A stretch of 35,900 nt of DNA from Halioglobus sp. (GCA_029287595.1 JARFQU010000089.1:1-35900), one strand, 5' to 3'. Shown: positions 23,121-32,321, numbered from the stretch's first letter. A program made the numbers and translations. Notes: generated from the sequence alone by a model not told the origin.

Positions 23121-23711
23121 CTAATCGCGTAAGGCTTCTTCGACAAAATCAAGGCGGTCCTGGCCGAAGAACATTTCACCGTCCATGTACATGGTAGGCG
23201 TGCCGAAGGCGCCCCGCGCCACGGCCTCCTCGGTCGCGCTGATAAGCGCTGCCTTGATCGCCGGATCCTGGGACAGTGCCATCAGTGCCTGCGCATCCAG
23301 TCCGTTATCGACCAGGACCTGGGTGACGACTTCCGGGTCGCCCATGTTTTTGCCTGCCACCCAGACGGCGTCGAACACGGTATCAATATAGGGCTGCAAG
23401 CAGTCCAGTTGCTGTGCGCCTATGGCCGCTCGCATCAGGTAGAGGGTGTTGATCGGAAAATACGGGTTCATGTTGAGTGTCACGCCGTAACGGCGCGAGA
23501 AGCGCGGCAAGTCCGACTCCAGCATGTATTTACCCTTTGCCGGCACCGAGATGGGAGTGGCGTTACCCGTGGCCTTGAACACACCGCCCAGTAACATGGG
23601 CTTGTAGTCGATTACCAGGCCATACTGCTCATGTAACTGTTGCAATCTTTTATGTGCCAGGTAGGCGGTGGGGCTGGCGAAGTCAAAATAAAATTCCAGT
23701 GTTTTGCTCAT
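23121..23711 (-). CDS. 2-hydroxychromene-2-carboxylate isomerase family protein
   Basis: Kappa-GST/DsbA-fold protein of 196 residues, the normal length for HCCA isomerase. The active-site strand FYFDFASPTAYLAHKRL (residues 7-23) holds the Ser that activates glutathione. NTLYLMRAA, WVAGKNMGDPEVV, the cis-proline loop FGTPTMYM and FFGQDRLDFVEEAL complete the family pattern. AGGAG lies 5 bases upstream of the ATG. It is closer to true HCCA isomerase than the protein at 1030-1689. It lies 64 bases downstream of the amidohydrolase on the same strand and may be co-transcribed. The true substrate is not known. Confidence 0.92.
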   Translation of the reverse strand: MSKTLEFYFDFASPTAYLAHKRLQQLHEQYGLVIDYKPMLLGGVFKATGNATPISVPAKGKYMLESDLPRFSRRYGVTLNMNPYFPINTLYLMRAAIGAQQLDCLQPYIDTVFDAVWVAGKNMGDPEVVTQVLVDNGLDAQALMALSQDPAIKAALISATEEAVARGAFGTPTMYMDGEMFFGQDRLDFVEEALRD

Positions 23712-23775
23712 AGTTCTCCTTGTTTACCGGAGTTTGTGTAGCCGGCTTATACTGTTCGTGTCTGCCTGGCGGTTT

Positions 23776-25500
23776 CTAGGCTGCCTGGGGTCCGCGTATC
23801 AACTGGCCCGGCACTGCGCCGGTGTATTTGCCGTTTTCCATGATCACCTCACCGCTGACCAACGTGGCCACATAACCCCTGGCACCCTGGAACATACGCC
23901 TGCCCCCGGCGGGCAGGTCGAAGATAATCTCCGGTGCTTCCAGTTGCAGTTCGTCAAAGTCGATAATGTTCATATCGGCTTTCATACCCACTTCCAGCGT
24001 ACCGCGATCTTCCAGGCCCACACAACGGGCTGTATCCAGGGTCTGCATCTTTACCGCCGTCTCCAGCGCGAGGCGGTGGCCGCGTTGGCGGTCCCTGACA
24101 TAATAGCTCAACATCTGGGTGGGCACGCTGGCGTCACACAATACCCCGCAGTGGGCGCCGGTATCGGCCAGCGATATTACCGTGCTGTCATCCTCCAGCA
24201 GTGCGACCTGGCGACTTAAATCGTTGGCGCCGTAGCCAAAGCAGGGGAAGTAGATGACGTTTTTGCCGTCGTTCTTCATCATCAGGTCGAAACAGTATTC
24301 CCGGGGGGGCACGCCGGCTGCAGCCGCCTGCGCGGCGATTGAATCCTCGGGGGCCGGCTCGTAGTTTGGTGGGTTGCCCAACTCGTAAAGTTTGTCCCAT
24401 CCCGAGAGTATGGTATCCATGAACTCGTCGCCCATTGCGGGTTCGTCCTCCGCCAGTAGCGCCGCGCGCACCTCGGGCTTGCGCAATTCAGCCAGCCGTT
24501 CCTCGTGCGACATCACAGATAATGGGGCGTAGTTGGCGTGGAACGAAAAGGGGTTGATGGTGCCGTCCCAGCTCAGCAGTATATTTACCGGGCGCGCGCC
24601 CACGTGGGGAATTAGCTGGGCCCCCTCAGCATTGGCCGCGCGGCAGAAATCAAGTTGCTGTAACACCCGATCCCAGTCGCTCTCTTCGCGAAAGAACAGG
24701 ACAAAATTGATCTGGCAGTTGTTATCGATAGACAGGCGCTTCATCCAGTCCATTTCTTGCCGCCAGTCACTGAAATCTGACACCAGTCCGAAAATGCCCT
24801 TGCCACCCAGCTCTCCGATAACCTTGCCAATACCCAGCAGTTCATTTTCATCGGCATAGGTGCCGGGCATTACCGCATCTTCGCGGGTGGTGTGCAGTTC
24901 GGTGCGCGAGGTGGTGAACCCCAGGGCGCCGACCTCAAGGCCCTCCTTGACGATGGCCGCCATCTGTTCCACGTCTTCCGCAGTAGCCGGCTCGTTGTTG
25001 CTGCCGCGCTCGCCCATCACATAGGTGCGTACCGCGCAGTGTGGTACCTGGGCACCGACATCGATCGCCCGGGGGAATTTTTCCACCGCGTCCAGGTATT
25101 CGGGGAAGCTCTCCCAGGTCCAGTCCACGCCCTCGTGCAGCGCCGCCCCGGGGATATCTTCCACATCCTCCACTACCGCGATCAGGCGGTCGTGGGCGGC
25201 GTCATTAGGTTCGCAGGGCGCGAAGCCGATACCACAGTTGCCCATCACCAGGGTGGTAATACCGTGGTTGGCAGCCGGGCTGCACAGGGGATCCCAGGTG
25301 GCCTGGCCATCCATGTGAGAGTGCACGTCGACCCACCCGGGGGTGAGCAGTTTGCCCGCGGCGTCTATCTCGCGCTGGGCCGGACCATTCACTGTGCCGA
25401 CGGCGGCGATTTTGCCCGCGGTAACTGCCAGATCACCGCTGAAAGCGGGTTTGCCGGTGCCGTCCACAATAGTGGCGTTGCGAATAACGAGATCGTACAT
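23776..25500 (-). CDS. D-aminoacylase / amidohydrolase-family protein
   Basis: Zinc amidohydrolase of 574 residues, in the N-acyl-D-amino-acid deacylase branch. The metal-binding HSHMD ([10 protein letters not shown], about residues 60-64) is followed by the conserved [11 protein letters not shown]. Later come [12 protein letters not shown] and [13 protein letters not shown] with the late-barrel Asp/His, and [10 protein letters not shown] near the C-terminal beta-sandwich. Members hydrolyse amide bonds of N-acyl-D-amino acids or related ring compounds; many are uncharacterised. AAGGGA lies 8 bases before the ATG. The gene is divergent from the aldehyde dehydrogenase, with a 234-base shared upstream region and no obvious operator. 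Confidence 0.9.
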   Translation of the reverse strand: MYDLVIRNATIVDGTGKPAFSGDLAVTAGKIAAVGTVNGPAQREIDAAGKLLTPGWVDVHSHMDGQATWDPLCSPAANHGITTLVMGNCGIGFAPCEPNDAAHDRLIAVVEDVEDIPGAALHEGVDWTWESFPEYLDAVEKFPRAIDVGAQVPHCAVRTYVMGERGSNNEPATAEDVEQMAAIVKEGLEVGALGFTTSRTELHTTREDAVMPGTYADENELLGIGKVIGELGGKGIFGLVSDFSDWRQEMDWMKRLSIDNNCQINFVLFFREESDWDRVLQQLDFCRAANAEGAQLIPHVGARPVNILLSWDGTINPFSFHANYAPLSVMSHEERLAELRKPEVRAALLAEDEPAMGDEFMDTILSGWDKLYELGNPPNYEPAPEDSIAAQAAAAGVPPREYCFDLMMKNDGKNVIYFPCFGYGANDLSRQVALLEDDSTVISLADTGAHCGVLCDASVPTQMLSYYVRDRQRGHRLALETAVKMQTLDTARCVGLEDRGTLEVGMKADMNIIDFDELQLEAPEIIFDLPAGGRRMFQGARGYVATLVSGEVIMENGKYTGAVPGQLIRGPQAA

Positions 25501-25734
25501 GGGTCATTCCCTTATTACTATTGACGATGGCCAACCATACTCCTGGCGCTGTAGTTTTGCATCCTTCTGCCGCCCTCACGAGGCGCCCAGAGTTGCTCTG
25601 GCGCGCGTGGTGTAGATTCTTGGACTTCACTGGTGATACCGGGGCCTTAAATCGTCAAAGCCATGCACATTGCGGCGGATTCAGCCACGCTGGTCTATAG
25701 TGTTCAGGCAGATATTACTCAAGGAGATATACCC

Positions 25735-27255
25735 ATGCTATACGCCATGCCCGGTAGCGATGACGCCCTGTTCACTTTCAACAGCCGCTATGAAAATTTT
25801 ATCGGTGGCGAGTGGGTGGCGCCCGCTGATGGCACCTATTTTGAAAATATCAGCCCGGTCACCGGCGAGGTGTTTTGCGAGATACCGCGCTCTGGCGCCG
25901 CGGATCTCAGCAGGGCTCTTGACGCCGCCCATGCCGCTGCCCCCGAGTGGGGTAGCACAGCGGTGGCTGAACGCTCGAACACGCTGCTGCGCATTGCCGA
26001 CAGGCTGGAAGCCAACCTGGAAACCCTGGCCTACGTGGAAACCTGGGACAACGGCAAGGGTATTCGCGAGACACTGAATGCCGACATCCCGCTGTTGGTC
26101 GACCATTTCCGTTACTTCGCCGGTTGTCTTCGTGCACAGGAGGGCAGCGCCACCGATATCGACGCGAATACGGTGAGCTATCATTTCCACGAACCCCTGG
26201 GCGTGGTGGGGCAGATTATTCCCTGGAACTTCCCGCTGTTGATGGCGGGCTGGAAACTGGCCCCGGCCCTGGCGGCGGGCAATTGTGTGGTCCTGAAACC
26301 CGCAGAACAGACCCCGGTTTCCATTCTGGTGATGATGGAGATGATCGCCGACCTGTTGCCGCCGGGTGTGGTGAACATCCTCAATGGCTACGGTGCGGAA
26401 ATCGGGCAGGCGCTGGCCAGCTCCGACCGCATTGCCAAAATCGCCTTCACCGGCTCCACCGCGGTCGGTCACCTGATTCTTGCCAACGCGGCGAAAACCC
26501 TGATTCCCTCCACCGTGGAATTGGGCGGCAAATCTCCCAATATCTATTTTGAGGATGTGATGGCCCAGGAGGATGACTTCATCAGCAAGTGTGTTGAGGG
26601 CTTGCTGCTGGGTTTCTTTAACCAGGGCGAGGTTTGCACCTGTCCCTCCCGTGCCCTGGTGCAGGAGAGCATCTACGGCGACTTTATCGAACGGGTGCTG
26701 GCGCGGGCCGGGAACATCAAGCAGGGCAATCCACTGGATACCGAGACCATGGTGGGCGCCCAGGCTTCCAAGGAACAGTTCGACAAGATCATGAGTTATA
26801 TGGAGATTGCCCGGCAGGATGGCGCCCACTTCCTGATGGGTGGCGATAAGGCGACGGTAAGCAGTGATATCGCCGGGGGCTACTACGTGCAGCCGACCTT
26901 GCTGCAGGGCACTAATGATATGCGCGTCTTTCAGGAGGAAATATTCGGTCCCACCCTGGGGGTAACCACCTTCAAGGATGAGGCGGAGGCGCTGTCCATT
27001 GCCAACGCCACGGAGTATGGTCTGGGTGCTGGCGTATGGACGCGCGATACCAATCGCGCGTTTCGCATGGGGCGCGGTATCAAGGCGGGCAGGGTATGGA
27101 TGAACTGCTATCACGCCTATCCCGCGCATGCGGCTTTTGGCGGCTACAAGAAATCAGGTATAGGCCGGGAGACCCACAAAATGGCGCTGGAGCATTACCA
27201 GCAAACCAAGAACATGCTGGTGAGCTATGATATCAACCCGCTGGGTTTTTTCTGA
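25735..27255 (+). CDS. exaC: NAD-dependent acetaldehyde dehydrogenase (ExaC/AldB type)
   Basis: Aldehyde dehydrogenase of 506 residues, strongly resembling Pseudomonas ExaC, which oxidises acetaldehyde in ethanol metabolism. The start at 25735 is set by AAGGAG 8 bases upstream and by the family N-terminus ([13 protein letters not shown]). Landmarks are [30 protein letters not shown], the catalytic Cys in [11 protein letters not shown], and the ending YDINPLGFF, like the GFF end of ExaC. With the quinohemoprotein alcohol dehydrogenase at 12771 it could complete alcohol to acid oxidation, although the genes are 11 kb apart. It is divergent from the amidohydrolase. Confidence 0.93.
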   Translation: MLYAMPGSDDALFTFNSRYENFIGGEWVAPADGTYFENISPVTGEVFCEIPRSGAADLSRALDAAHAAAPEWGSTAVAERSNTLLRIADRLEANLETLAYVETWDNGKGIRETLNADIPLLVDHFRYFAGCLRAQEGSATDIDANTVSYHFHEPLGVVGQIIPWNFPLLMAGWKLAPALAAGNCVVLKPAEQTPVSILVMMEMIADLLPPGVVNILNGYGAEIGQALASSDRIAKIAFTGSTAVGHLILANAAKTLIPSTVELGGKSPNIYFEDVMAQEDDFISKCVEGLLLGFFNQGEVCTCPSRALVQESIYGDFIERVLARAGNIKQGNPLDTETMVGAQASKEQFDKIMSYMEIARQDGAHFLMGGDKATVSSDIAGGYYVQPTLLQGTNDMRVFQEEIFGPTLGVTTFKDEAEALSIANATEYGLGAGVWTRDTNRAFRMGRGIKAGRVWMNCYHAYPAHAAFGGYKKSGIGRETHKMALEHYQQTKNMLVSYDINPLGFF

Positions 27256-27323
27256 ATCCTGTGGGCTGCGGTCGCGAGAGCTGGCCCGGGCCGGGATTGA
27301 GCGGCCGGGCTGGAGTTTGATTT

Positions 27324-27341
27324 ACTATACACTCGTACAGT
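27324..27341. promoter_or_regulatory. Operator-like inverted repeat before the DUF7064-like gene
   Basis: ACTATAC-ACTC-GTACAGT is an 18-base inverted repeat with 6 of 7 arm positions complementary, the size and spacing common for TetR-family operators. It lies about 84 bases before the next gene's start in an otherwise unremarkable gap. No regulator gene of that family is nearby. Confidence 0.35.
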
Positions 27342-27424
27342 GATTGTGCCGGGCAACTTGTTGATCCCCGGTTTGTGGTCCATGCTTGCCGTCGAGCGAA
27401 ACAACCAGGCCGGAGGCCCGTTCC

Positions 27425-28552
27425 ATGCTGTCCAAACTTGACGACTACCCTATTCACCAGACGGCAGAGCCGATACTGCACACCGCCTCCAGTGACCGCT
27501 TTCACTACGACCGCTTCTGGTATAACGCCCACGCGCGCGACGGTAGTTTCTATTTCGGTGTGGGTATGTGCCGCTATCCCAACCTGGGCATTCTCGACTG
27601 CAGCCTCAGCCTGGCAATAGATGGCCAGCAATATGCTTTTCACGGATCCTGTCGCGCACCGGACGAGCCCACCGACCTGAACGTAGGCCCTTTCAGTCTG
27701 CAAATTCTCGAGGCCATGGGGCGTCACCGGGTGGTGATAACGGCGAATGAGACGGGAATTGAATGCGATCTGTTGTTTACCCCCCGTACCGCCTGTATTG
27801 AAGAGGGGCGCCAGACCCTGCGCAACTCCCGCCACCTGGTTATGGATGCCACCAGGCTGGATCAGTTCGGGTTCTGGTCTGGCTGGATACGCTTCGATGG
27901 CAGGGAATTGCAGGTAGACGGCGCCACCACCTTTGGCCTGAAGGACCGCTCCTGGGGTATTCGTCCGGTGGGAGAGGCCTACACCGGTGGCGCACCGCTG
28001 GCGGAGTACCAGGCGATCCACTTCAACTGGATGCCGATACACTGGGAAGACGAGTGCAGCCTGGCTGGCTGGTTTGAAGATGATAAGGGTCATCAGTGGC
28101 ATACGGACCAGGCATTTCTGCCGCACTATCCCTCCGTGGAAGAGATTCCCGGCACCAATGACCCCGCCGCCAGGATATGGCAGGGCAGGGTGGGTCATAA
28201 ACTGGAGATGATTCCCGGCACCCGGCGCGCCAGCGCCGCCGTGGTGACCATGCACGATAAATCCGGGGAAAGCCTTGAAGTCACCCTGGAGCCGATACTG
28301 GTGCATCGTATGAAAGGCCTGGGTTACCAGCACCCCGAGTGGGGTCATGGTAAGTGGCACGGAGAGCTGGCCATTGCCGGGGAGAGTTGGAAAGACAGCG
28401 ATCTGGATCCGCTGGCTCTGGAGAACCTTCATGTACAGCAAATCGTGCGGGCCACCGCCGGTGACAAAGTGGGCCACGGCGTTCTGGAGCAGCTGCATAT
28501 CGGGCCCTCCACTGCGCTGGGCTTTGACGACTGGTTTGATGGCGCCGAATAG
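27425..28552 (+). CDS. Uncharacterised protein, possibly DUF7064/AttH-CrtC-like
   Basis: Soluble-looking protein of 375 residues. The start at 27425 has GGAGG about 8 bases upstream; an earlier in-frame ATG (27386) lacks one. Recurrent aromatic and Trp/Asp-rich segments (DRFHYDRFWYNAHARDGSFYF near residue 25, FGLKDRSWGIRPVG near 175, HFNWMPIHWEDE near 205) suggest two beta-barrel-like halves as in lipocalin-fold AttH/CrtC relatives. It resembles proteins annotated as DUF7064/DUF7065 in actinobacteria and marine gammaproteobacteria, from memory only. No signal peptide, membrane helix or known catalytic motif is seen. Function unknown. An operator-like repeat precedes it. Confidence 0.8.
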   Translation: MLSKLDDYPIHQTAEPILHTASSDRFHYDRFWYNAHARDGSFYFGVGMCRYPNLGILDCSLSLAIDGQQYAFHGSCRAPDEPTDLNVGPFSLQILEAMGRHRVVITANETGIECDLLFTPRTACIEEGRQTLRNSRHLVMDATRLDQFGFWSGWIRFDGRELQVDGATTFGLKDRSWGIRPVGEAYTGGAPLAEYQAIHFNWMPIHWEDECSLAGWFEDDKGHQWHTDQAFLPHYPSVEEIPGTNDPAARIWQGRVGHKLEMIPGTRRASAAVVTMHDKSGESLEVTLEPILVHRMKGLGYQHPEWGHGKWHGELAIAGESWKDSDLDPLALENLHVQQIVRATAGDKVGHGVLEQLHIGPSTALGFDDWFDGAE

Positions 28553-28590
28553 TTCGTAAGCGGGGTGTAACAATGCCCCAGGTGGGGGTG

Positions 28591-28619
28591 TTAACACTGC
28601 GGGCATCTCTACCTATAAT
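28591..28619 (+). promoter_or_regulatory. Strong sigma-70-type promoter of the ThuA gene
   Basis: TTAACA (28591-28596) and TATAAT (28614-28619) are separated by exactly 17 bases. The -10 is a perfect consensus and the -35 differs at one base. It lies 33 bases before the ATG at 28653, giving a short leader. Confidence 0.75.
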
Positions 28620-28652
28620 AACGGGTTGCACAACCAAGTTGGGGTAGGGCTT

Positions 28653-29549
28653 ATGGCCAGGCGCAGGGGTCCGGTATTTCGAATTTTCAGGGGCTTGTTA
28701 TTGCTGGCGTTGCTGCTGGTGGTGTCCTCGCTGGTTTATATCTGGCAACTGGGCGCCTGGAACCTGGTATTCCCCTCAACTCAACACGATACTGTCGCTC
28801 CGGCGCTGCCCGCGGAACTGGGATCTCCCGCCGTGCTGGTATTTAGCAAAACCAACTCCTTCCGGCACAAGGAGGGTATCGCCGCCGGCGCCAGTTATCT
28901 GGAGAAAATCAGTTTACAGCGAGGCTGGGGCTATTTTCATACGGAAAATGGCGCGGTGTTCAATACGCAGGACTTAGCCCGTTTTCAAGCGATAGTTTTT
29001 CTCAACGCGTCGGGAGATATGCTCAATGCGGCCCAGGAGCAGGCTTTCCAGCAGTGGCTGCAGGGCGGGGGCGGCTGGCTGGGCATACATTCCGCGGGGG
29101 ACGATTCCCACCTGGGGTGGCGCTGGTATATCGATGAGTTGATAGGTGCCCGTTTTACGGCACATATCCTGGGGCCTCAGTTCCAGCGTGCGACGGTGGT
29201 GCTGGAAAATCAGGGTCACCCGGCGCTGCGCGGGATTCCCGACATCTGGCAGCATGAGGAGGAATGGTACTCCTGGGCAAGCAGTCCGCGTGCCGCCGGT
29301 TTTACTATCCTGGCGACGCTCGATGAAGATTCCTACACGCCGGTACAGAAATTTCTGGGAAATGAGCGGGATTTGAGCATGGGCGACCACCCTGTTGTCT
29401 GGACCAATTGCGTGGACGCCGGTCGATCTCTGTACATGGCCATGGGGCATCGAGCCGATGCATTTGCCCAGCCACAGGTGCAGCGTTTAATTGAAAACAG
29501 CCTGGTCTGGCTTATGGCCCTGGAGAATAGTGACTACGAGGGTTGCTGA
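28653..29549 (+). CDS. Membrane-anchored ThuA-domain protein
   Basis: Protein of 298 residues with a basic N-terminus and one membrane helix (about residues 10-30), then a ThuA-like glutamine-amidotransferase-fold domain outside the membrane. Family patterns are VLVFSKTNSFRHKEG, YFHTENGAVFN, GGGGWLGIHSAGDDS, the DELIGARFTAH segment, WQHEEEWYSW and PVVWTNCVDAGRSLYMAMGHR. ThuA proteins act in sugar or sugar-alcohol metabolism, but the catalytic activity is poorly defined. The start at 28653 has AGGG nearby and a well-formed promoter just upstream. It is convergent with the NTF2-like gene, with 3 bases between. Confidence 0.88.
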   Translation: MARRRGPVFRIFRGLLLLALLLVVSSLVYIWQLGAWNLVFPSTQHDTVAPALPAELGSPAVLVFSKTNSFRHKEGIAAGASYLEKISLQRGWGYFHTENGAVFNTQDLARFQAIVFLNASGDMLNAAQEQAFQQWLQGGGGWLGIHSAGDDSHLGWRWYIDELIGARFTAHILGPQFQRATVVLENQGHPALRGIPDIWQHEEEWYSWASSPRAAGFTILATLDEDSYTPVQKFLGNERDLSMGDHPVVWTNCVDAGRSLYMAMGHRADAFAQPQVQRLIENSLVWLMALENSDYEGC

Positions 29550-29552
29550 GGT

Positions 29553-29972
29553 TCATCCGCCGAACGGCGGACGCTGGCCGGCGCACAACACATCGGTAAC
29601 CTGCTCGGTATCCATGTATTCTTTCAGGCGCAGTAGTTTGCCGTCGCGAAACTCAAACAGGAAATGGTACTCGTTGCTGTAGATCTGTCCTGATATGTGT
29701 TCCCCTCTACTGGTAGCTTCCACAGCCACTTTTTCACCCTCAGCGACCATGCCTGTTATCTCGAAAGACAGTCCTTTGGGAAAGACCTCGAATATGGCAC
29801 CCGCGGAAGCGGCGATCTGCTCCTTGTTAAAAACCCCTGATATCAAGGTGGTGCCCTTGGTTTCCACGCAGCCATCATCGGCGTAGGCATCGACAATTGC
29901 CCGGGTATCGCCGGCGTTAAGTGCGTCAAAGAAACGGGTTACTGTGTCCTTGTTGGCTTCGATAGAGTTCAT
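29553..29972 (-). CDS. NTF2/SnoaL-like protein
   Basis: Small alpha+beta-barrel protein of 139 residues. The N-terminal helix NKDTVTRFFDALNAGDTRAIVDAYADD and the later GEKVAVEATSRGEH and YHFLFEFRDGKLLRLKEYMDT are typical of SnoaL/limonene-epoxide-hydrolase-like NTF2 folds. Such proteins act as small hydrolases, isomerases or ligand carriers. No unique active site can be assigned. It is alone on this strand, with a 167-base gap before the arfB end, and its ribosome binding site (ACGAG) is weak. A short hairpin without a T run lies in its 3' end (29556-29571). Confidence 0.85.
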   Translation of the reverse strand: MNSIEANKDTVTRFFDALNAGDTRAIVDAYADDGCVETKGTTLISGVFNKEQIAASAGAIFEVFPKGLSFEITGMVAEGEKVAVEATSRGEHISGQIYSNEYHFLFEFRDGKLLRLKEYMDTEQVTDVLCAGQRPPFGG

Positions 29973-30139
29973 AGCTGTTCTCGTTGCTACCAGTGGTGGC
30001 TGTTTTATCCTTTCTCGTTATCTTAGCCCTGGTCGCAGCGGGGGATAGGGTGGCTAGTATAGATAGGTGACCTTTACCTTCGCTGTTATACAGATAGAGG
30101 CACGCGGTTTAACTATGCGATAAGGGAACTGGGCCTGGC

Positions 30140-30559
30140 CTAGTCCCGGACCTTGCCACGCAGGTTTTTCAGTTGGCCGCGCCGGGTTTTGCTGTCCATG
30201 CGTTTCTTGCGGGCGTTTTTGCCGGGCTTGGTGGGGCGCCGCTTTTTTTGTACCACGGTGACACTGCGGACCAGTTCCTGCAGGCGAGAGAGCGCGTCAG
30301 CGCGGTTTTTTTCCTGGCTGCGAAAGCGCTGCGCTTTAATGATCACGATGCCTTCCCGCGACACCCGCTGGTCACTGGCCTGGCGCAGGCGCTGTTTGTA
30401 GAATTCAGGGAGAGAGGAGGCCTGGATATCGAAGCGCAGGTGTACCGCAGAAGACACCTTGTTGACATTCTGTCCGCCGGCGCCCTGTGCGCGTATTGCC
30501 TGGATCTCAATTTCAGCAAGGGGGATGGCAACCTGTTGGGATATTGGCAGCGTATTCAT
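30140..30559 (-). CDS. arfB: Alternative ribosome-rescue factor ArfB (peptidyl-tRNA hydrolase, YaeJ)
   Basis: Ribosome-rescue factor of 139 residues, releasing nascent peptides from stalled ribosomes lacking a stop codon. The catalytic GGQ is in QGAGGQNVNKVSS (residues 25-37). The C-terminal tail is basic (KKRRPTKPGKNARKKRM...), as required for the mRNA entry channel. The start at 30559 overlaps the TGA of the ICMT-like gene (ATGA), giving translational coupling; a longer reading to 30826 adds 89 residues that are only another-frame noise. It is the third gene of a minus-strand operon with HMG-CoA reductase. Confidence 0.95.
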   Translation of the reverse strand: MNTLPISQQVAIPLAEIEIQAIRAQGAGGQNVNKVSSAVHLRFDIQASSLPEFYKQRLRQASDQRVSREGIVIIKAQRFRSQEKNRADALSRLQELVRSVTVVQKKRRPTKPGKNARKKRMDSKTRRGQLKNLRGKVRD

Positions 30560-31128
30560 AGCAGCAGGTAGCGCGGCACGCGCGTTTTGTACTGCGCGTA
30601 CGCAGCCCCGTGAACGCTGCTGAGGTAGGCCTCTTCCTTGAGAATCATAGAGTGCACCAGTTTGCCGCCAATGAAGGACAACGCCAGTAGACCAAGATTC
30701 TGCAGCAGCAGGGTGTATGCGGCGAACAACAACAGGTAGGAAACGAAATAGGGATTGCGGGAAAAGCGGTAGACACCGCTTTCCACTAAGGTGGTCTGCT
30801 GTTCCTCTATCACGCCGACTCGCCATGACTCTCCAAGGTCACGCAGCGCTGCCACACCGAACAGCAGGTTGCAGCACAGCAGCAACAGGCACAGCCCGGT
30901 GGCGATGCCCTGTGGCAGCAACTGCAGGGACATAGCGCCGGGTTGCCCCATCGCGAGATAGAGTGAGGTGAGGATAAACACGACAAAAAACAGCACCGCC
31001 GCGTTGGCCTCTGGGTTTTTGCCACGGATCGGCTGTCCCAGCTTTAGTTTTAGACTGAGGTTCTTGATCACAAACAGGCCCTGAAACAGCAGCTGGTGTA
31101 GCAGGATTATCCAGGTTGCCTCGGTCAT
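30556..31128 (-). CDS. Isoprenylcysteine carboxyl methyltransferase-family membrane protein
   Basis: Integral membrane protein of 190 residues with about five helices. It carries the ICMT/PEMT-type signature ESGVYRFSRNPYFVSYLLLF near residue 115, where SAM binds in this family, and an EEAYL...YKTRVPRYLL end. Bacterial members methylate various lipid or small molecules; no prenylated protein substrate can be assumed. The start at 31128 has AGGG 6 bases upstream and lies 8 bases past the HMG-CoA reductase stop. Its own stop overlaps the arfB start. Confidence 0.87.
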   Translation of the reverse strand: MTEATWIILLHQLLFQGLFVIKNLSLKLKLGQPIRGKNPEANAAVLFFVVFILTSLYLAMGQPGAMSLQLLPQGIATGLCLLLLCCNLLFGVAALRDLGESWRVGVIEEQQTTLVESGVYRFSRNPYFVSYLLLFAAYTLLLQNLGLLALSFIGGKLVHSMILKEEAYLSSVHGAAYAQYKTRVPRYLLL

Positions 31129-31136
31129 CTCATGCC

Positions 31137-32321
31137 CTAGCGGTTGCGCCCCAGCTTTTCGTGGGCGTCCACCCACTCGTTTTTGCGGGTTTTGTGGTCA
31201 ATGCGCGAGGCTGCACCCAGCGACAATTCGCCCGCGACGGTAAGTGCGGCGGCAATTTCCGCAAGCTTCAGAGCCTTGCCGGGGCCGAAGCAATCCATGA
31301 TTTCCAGGCACTCGCGCTGGGTCGGCAGGGCGGTGCCGCCGCCATAAGTGGCGAGTATCAGCGCCGGCAAGGTAATGGAGAAATGATAGTCGCCTTCGCG
31401 CGTGACCTTGTTGTAGGTGGTGCACTGGTTGGATTCGGCGATATTGGCGATATCCTGCCCGGTGGCCAGGTAAAGTGCGGCCAGGCCGTTGGCCGGGTGT
31501 GCGGCGTTGTTGGAGGACTGCGACAGGAAGGCGCTCAGGGAACTGATACCCTGGCCGTAGTGCATCTGCTCCGGAGATATCCGCAGGTTCTCTATCATTA
31601 CGTCTCGGGGAATGGTGAGCTCTGCCGTAACGCGGCGGCCGCGGCCCTTGAGCATGTTGACCGCCGAGGTTTTCTTCTCGGTATCAAAATTACCTGACAG
31701 CAGGTAATGGGATATCTGTTCAAACTCCTTGCGTATCCATTCACAGGCAACGAAGGTGGCCTTGCTGGTCATGTTCTGCCCCGCGGCATCGCCGGTACTG
31801 TAGTCGAAGCGGGTGAAGATCATATTGTGGGCGTGGTACTGTTCTATCTCATTGAGCTTGCCCACCGAAGTGGTGGACTCGGCCACTGCCTTGATACGTT
31901 CGAAATTGTCGCTCAGCCACAGGCCGAAATCCCGTGCTTCCCTGGCGCTGGGGAATACAAAAACCGGGGCCCGCTGCATCGCTTCCCCGGAGACGGTAGT
32001 GGTCACGCCGCCGCTGTCACGGATAACTTTCATGCCGCGGTTGTAACTGGCCAGCATGGTGCCTTCTACCGTGGCCATGGGCACGTAAAAATCACCTTTT
32101 GCGTGTTCGCCATTAATCAGTAGCGGACCGGCGAGGCCTATGGGGACCTGGGCGACACCAAACAGGTTCTCGATATTCCCCGCCATGTCCCCGGGAGCAA
32201 AGGAAAATTGCTTTGTGTGCTGTAACTTTGCCGGGGTATTTTCCTCGATGAAGTCCTGCCTCTGCCGGATAATATCCTCGTCGTAATCGTCTTCGCTGGA
32301 ACGGGGAATTCTTTTGCTCAT
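31137..32321 (-). CDS. Hydroxymethylglutaryl-CoA reductase
   Basis: HMG-CoA reductase of 394 residues, making mevalonate (or, in reverse, HMG-CoA). Visible are ENLFGVAQVPIGLAGPL, the catalytic Glu in MATVEGTMLAS, the Lys in DAAGQNMTSK, the Asp in GQDIANIAES, GGGTALPTQ, and a C-terminal His in DAHEKLGRNR. The start at 32321 is chosen for GAGG 8 bases upstream; a GTG at 32330 is less likely. It is the first gene of an operon with the ICMT-like protein and arfB. Most gammaproteobacteria use the MEP route, so its role in this organism is open. No other mevalonate-pathway gene is seen here. Confidence 0.92.
   Translation of the reverse strand: MSKRIPRSSEDDYDEDIIRQRQDFIEENTPAKLQHTKQFSFAPGDMAGNIENLFGVAQVPIGLAGPLLINGEHAKGDFYVPMATVEGTMLASYNRGMKVIRDSGGVTTTVSGEAMQRAPVFVFPSAREARDFGLWLSDNFERIKAVAESTTSVGKLNEIEQYHAHNMIFTRFDYSTGDAAGQNMTSKATFVACEWIRKEFEQISHYLLSGNFDTEKKTSAVNMLKGRGRRVTAELTIPRDVMIENLRISPEQMHYGQGISSLSAFLSQSSNNAAHPANGLAALYLATGQDIANIAESNQCTTYNKVTREGDYHFSITLPALILATYGGGTALPTQRECLEIMDCFGPGKALKLAEIAAALTVAGELSLGAASRIDHKTRKNEWVDAHEKLGRNR

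Noticed and set aside
25738-28606. Long antisense frames opposite the aldehyde dehydrogenase and the following gene (25738-27129 and 27233-28606)
   Set aside because: Composition rich in His, Gln, Arg and Gly without motifs; both lie wholly opposite better-supported genes.
29556-29571. Hairpin TCCGCC-GAAC-GGCGGA at the ThuA/NTF2-like junction
   Set aside because: Good stem but no T run; it lies inside the coding end of the NTF2-like gene and may be codon-driven.
30560-30826. N-terminal extension of ArfB
   Set aside because: The extra 89 residues overlap the ICMT-like gene in another frame and do not resemble ArfB, which starts near its GGQ domain.
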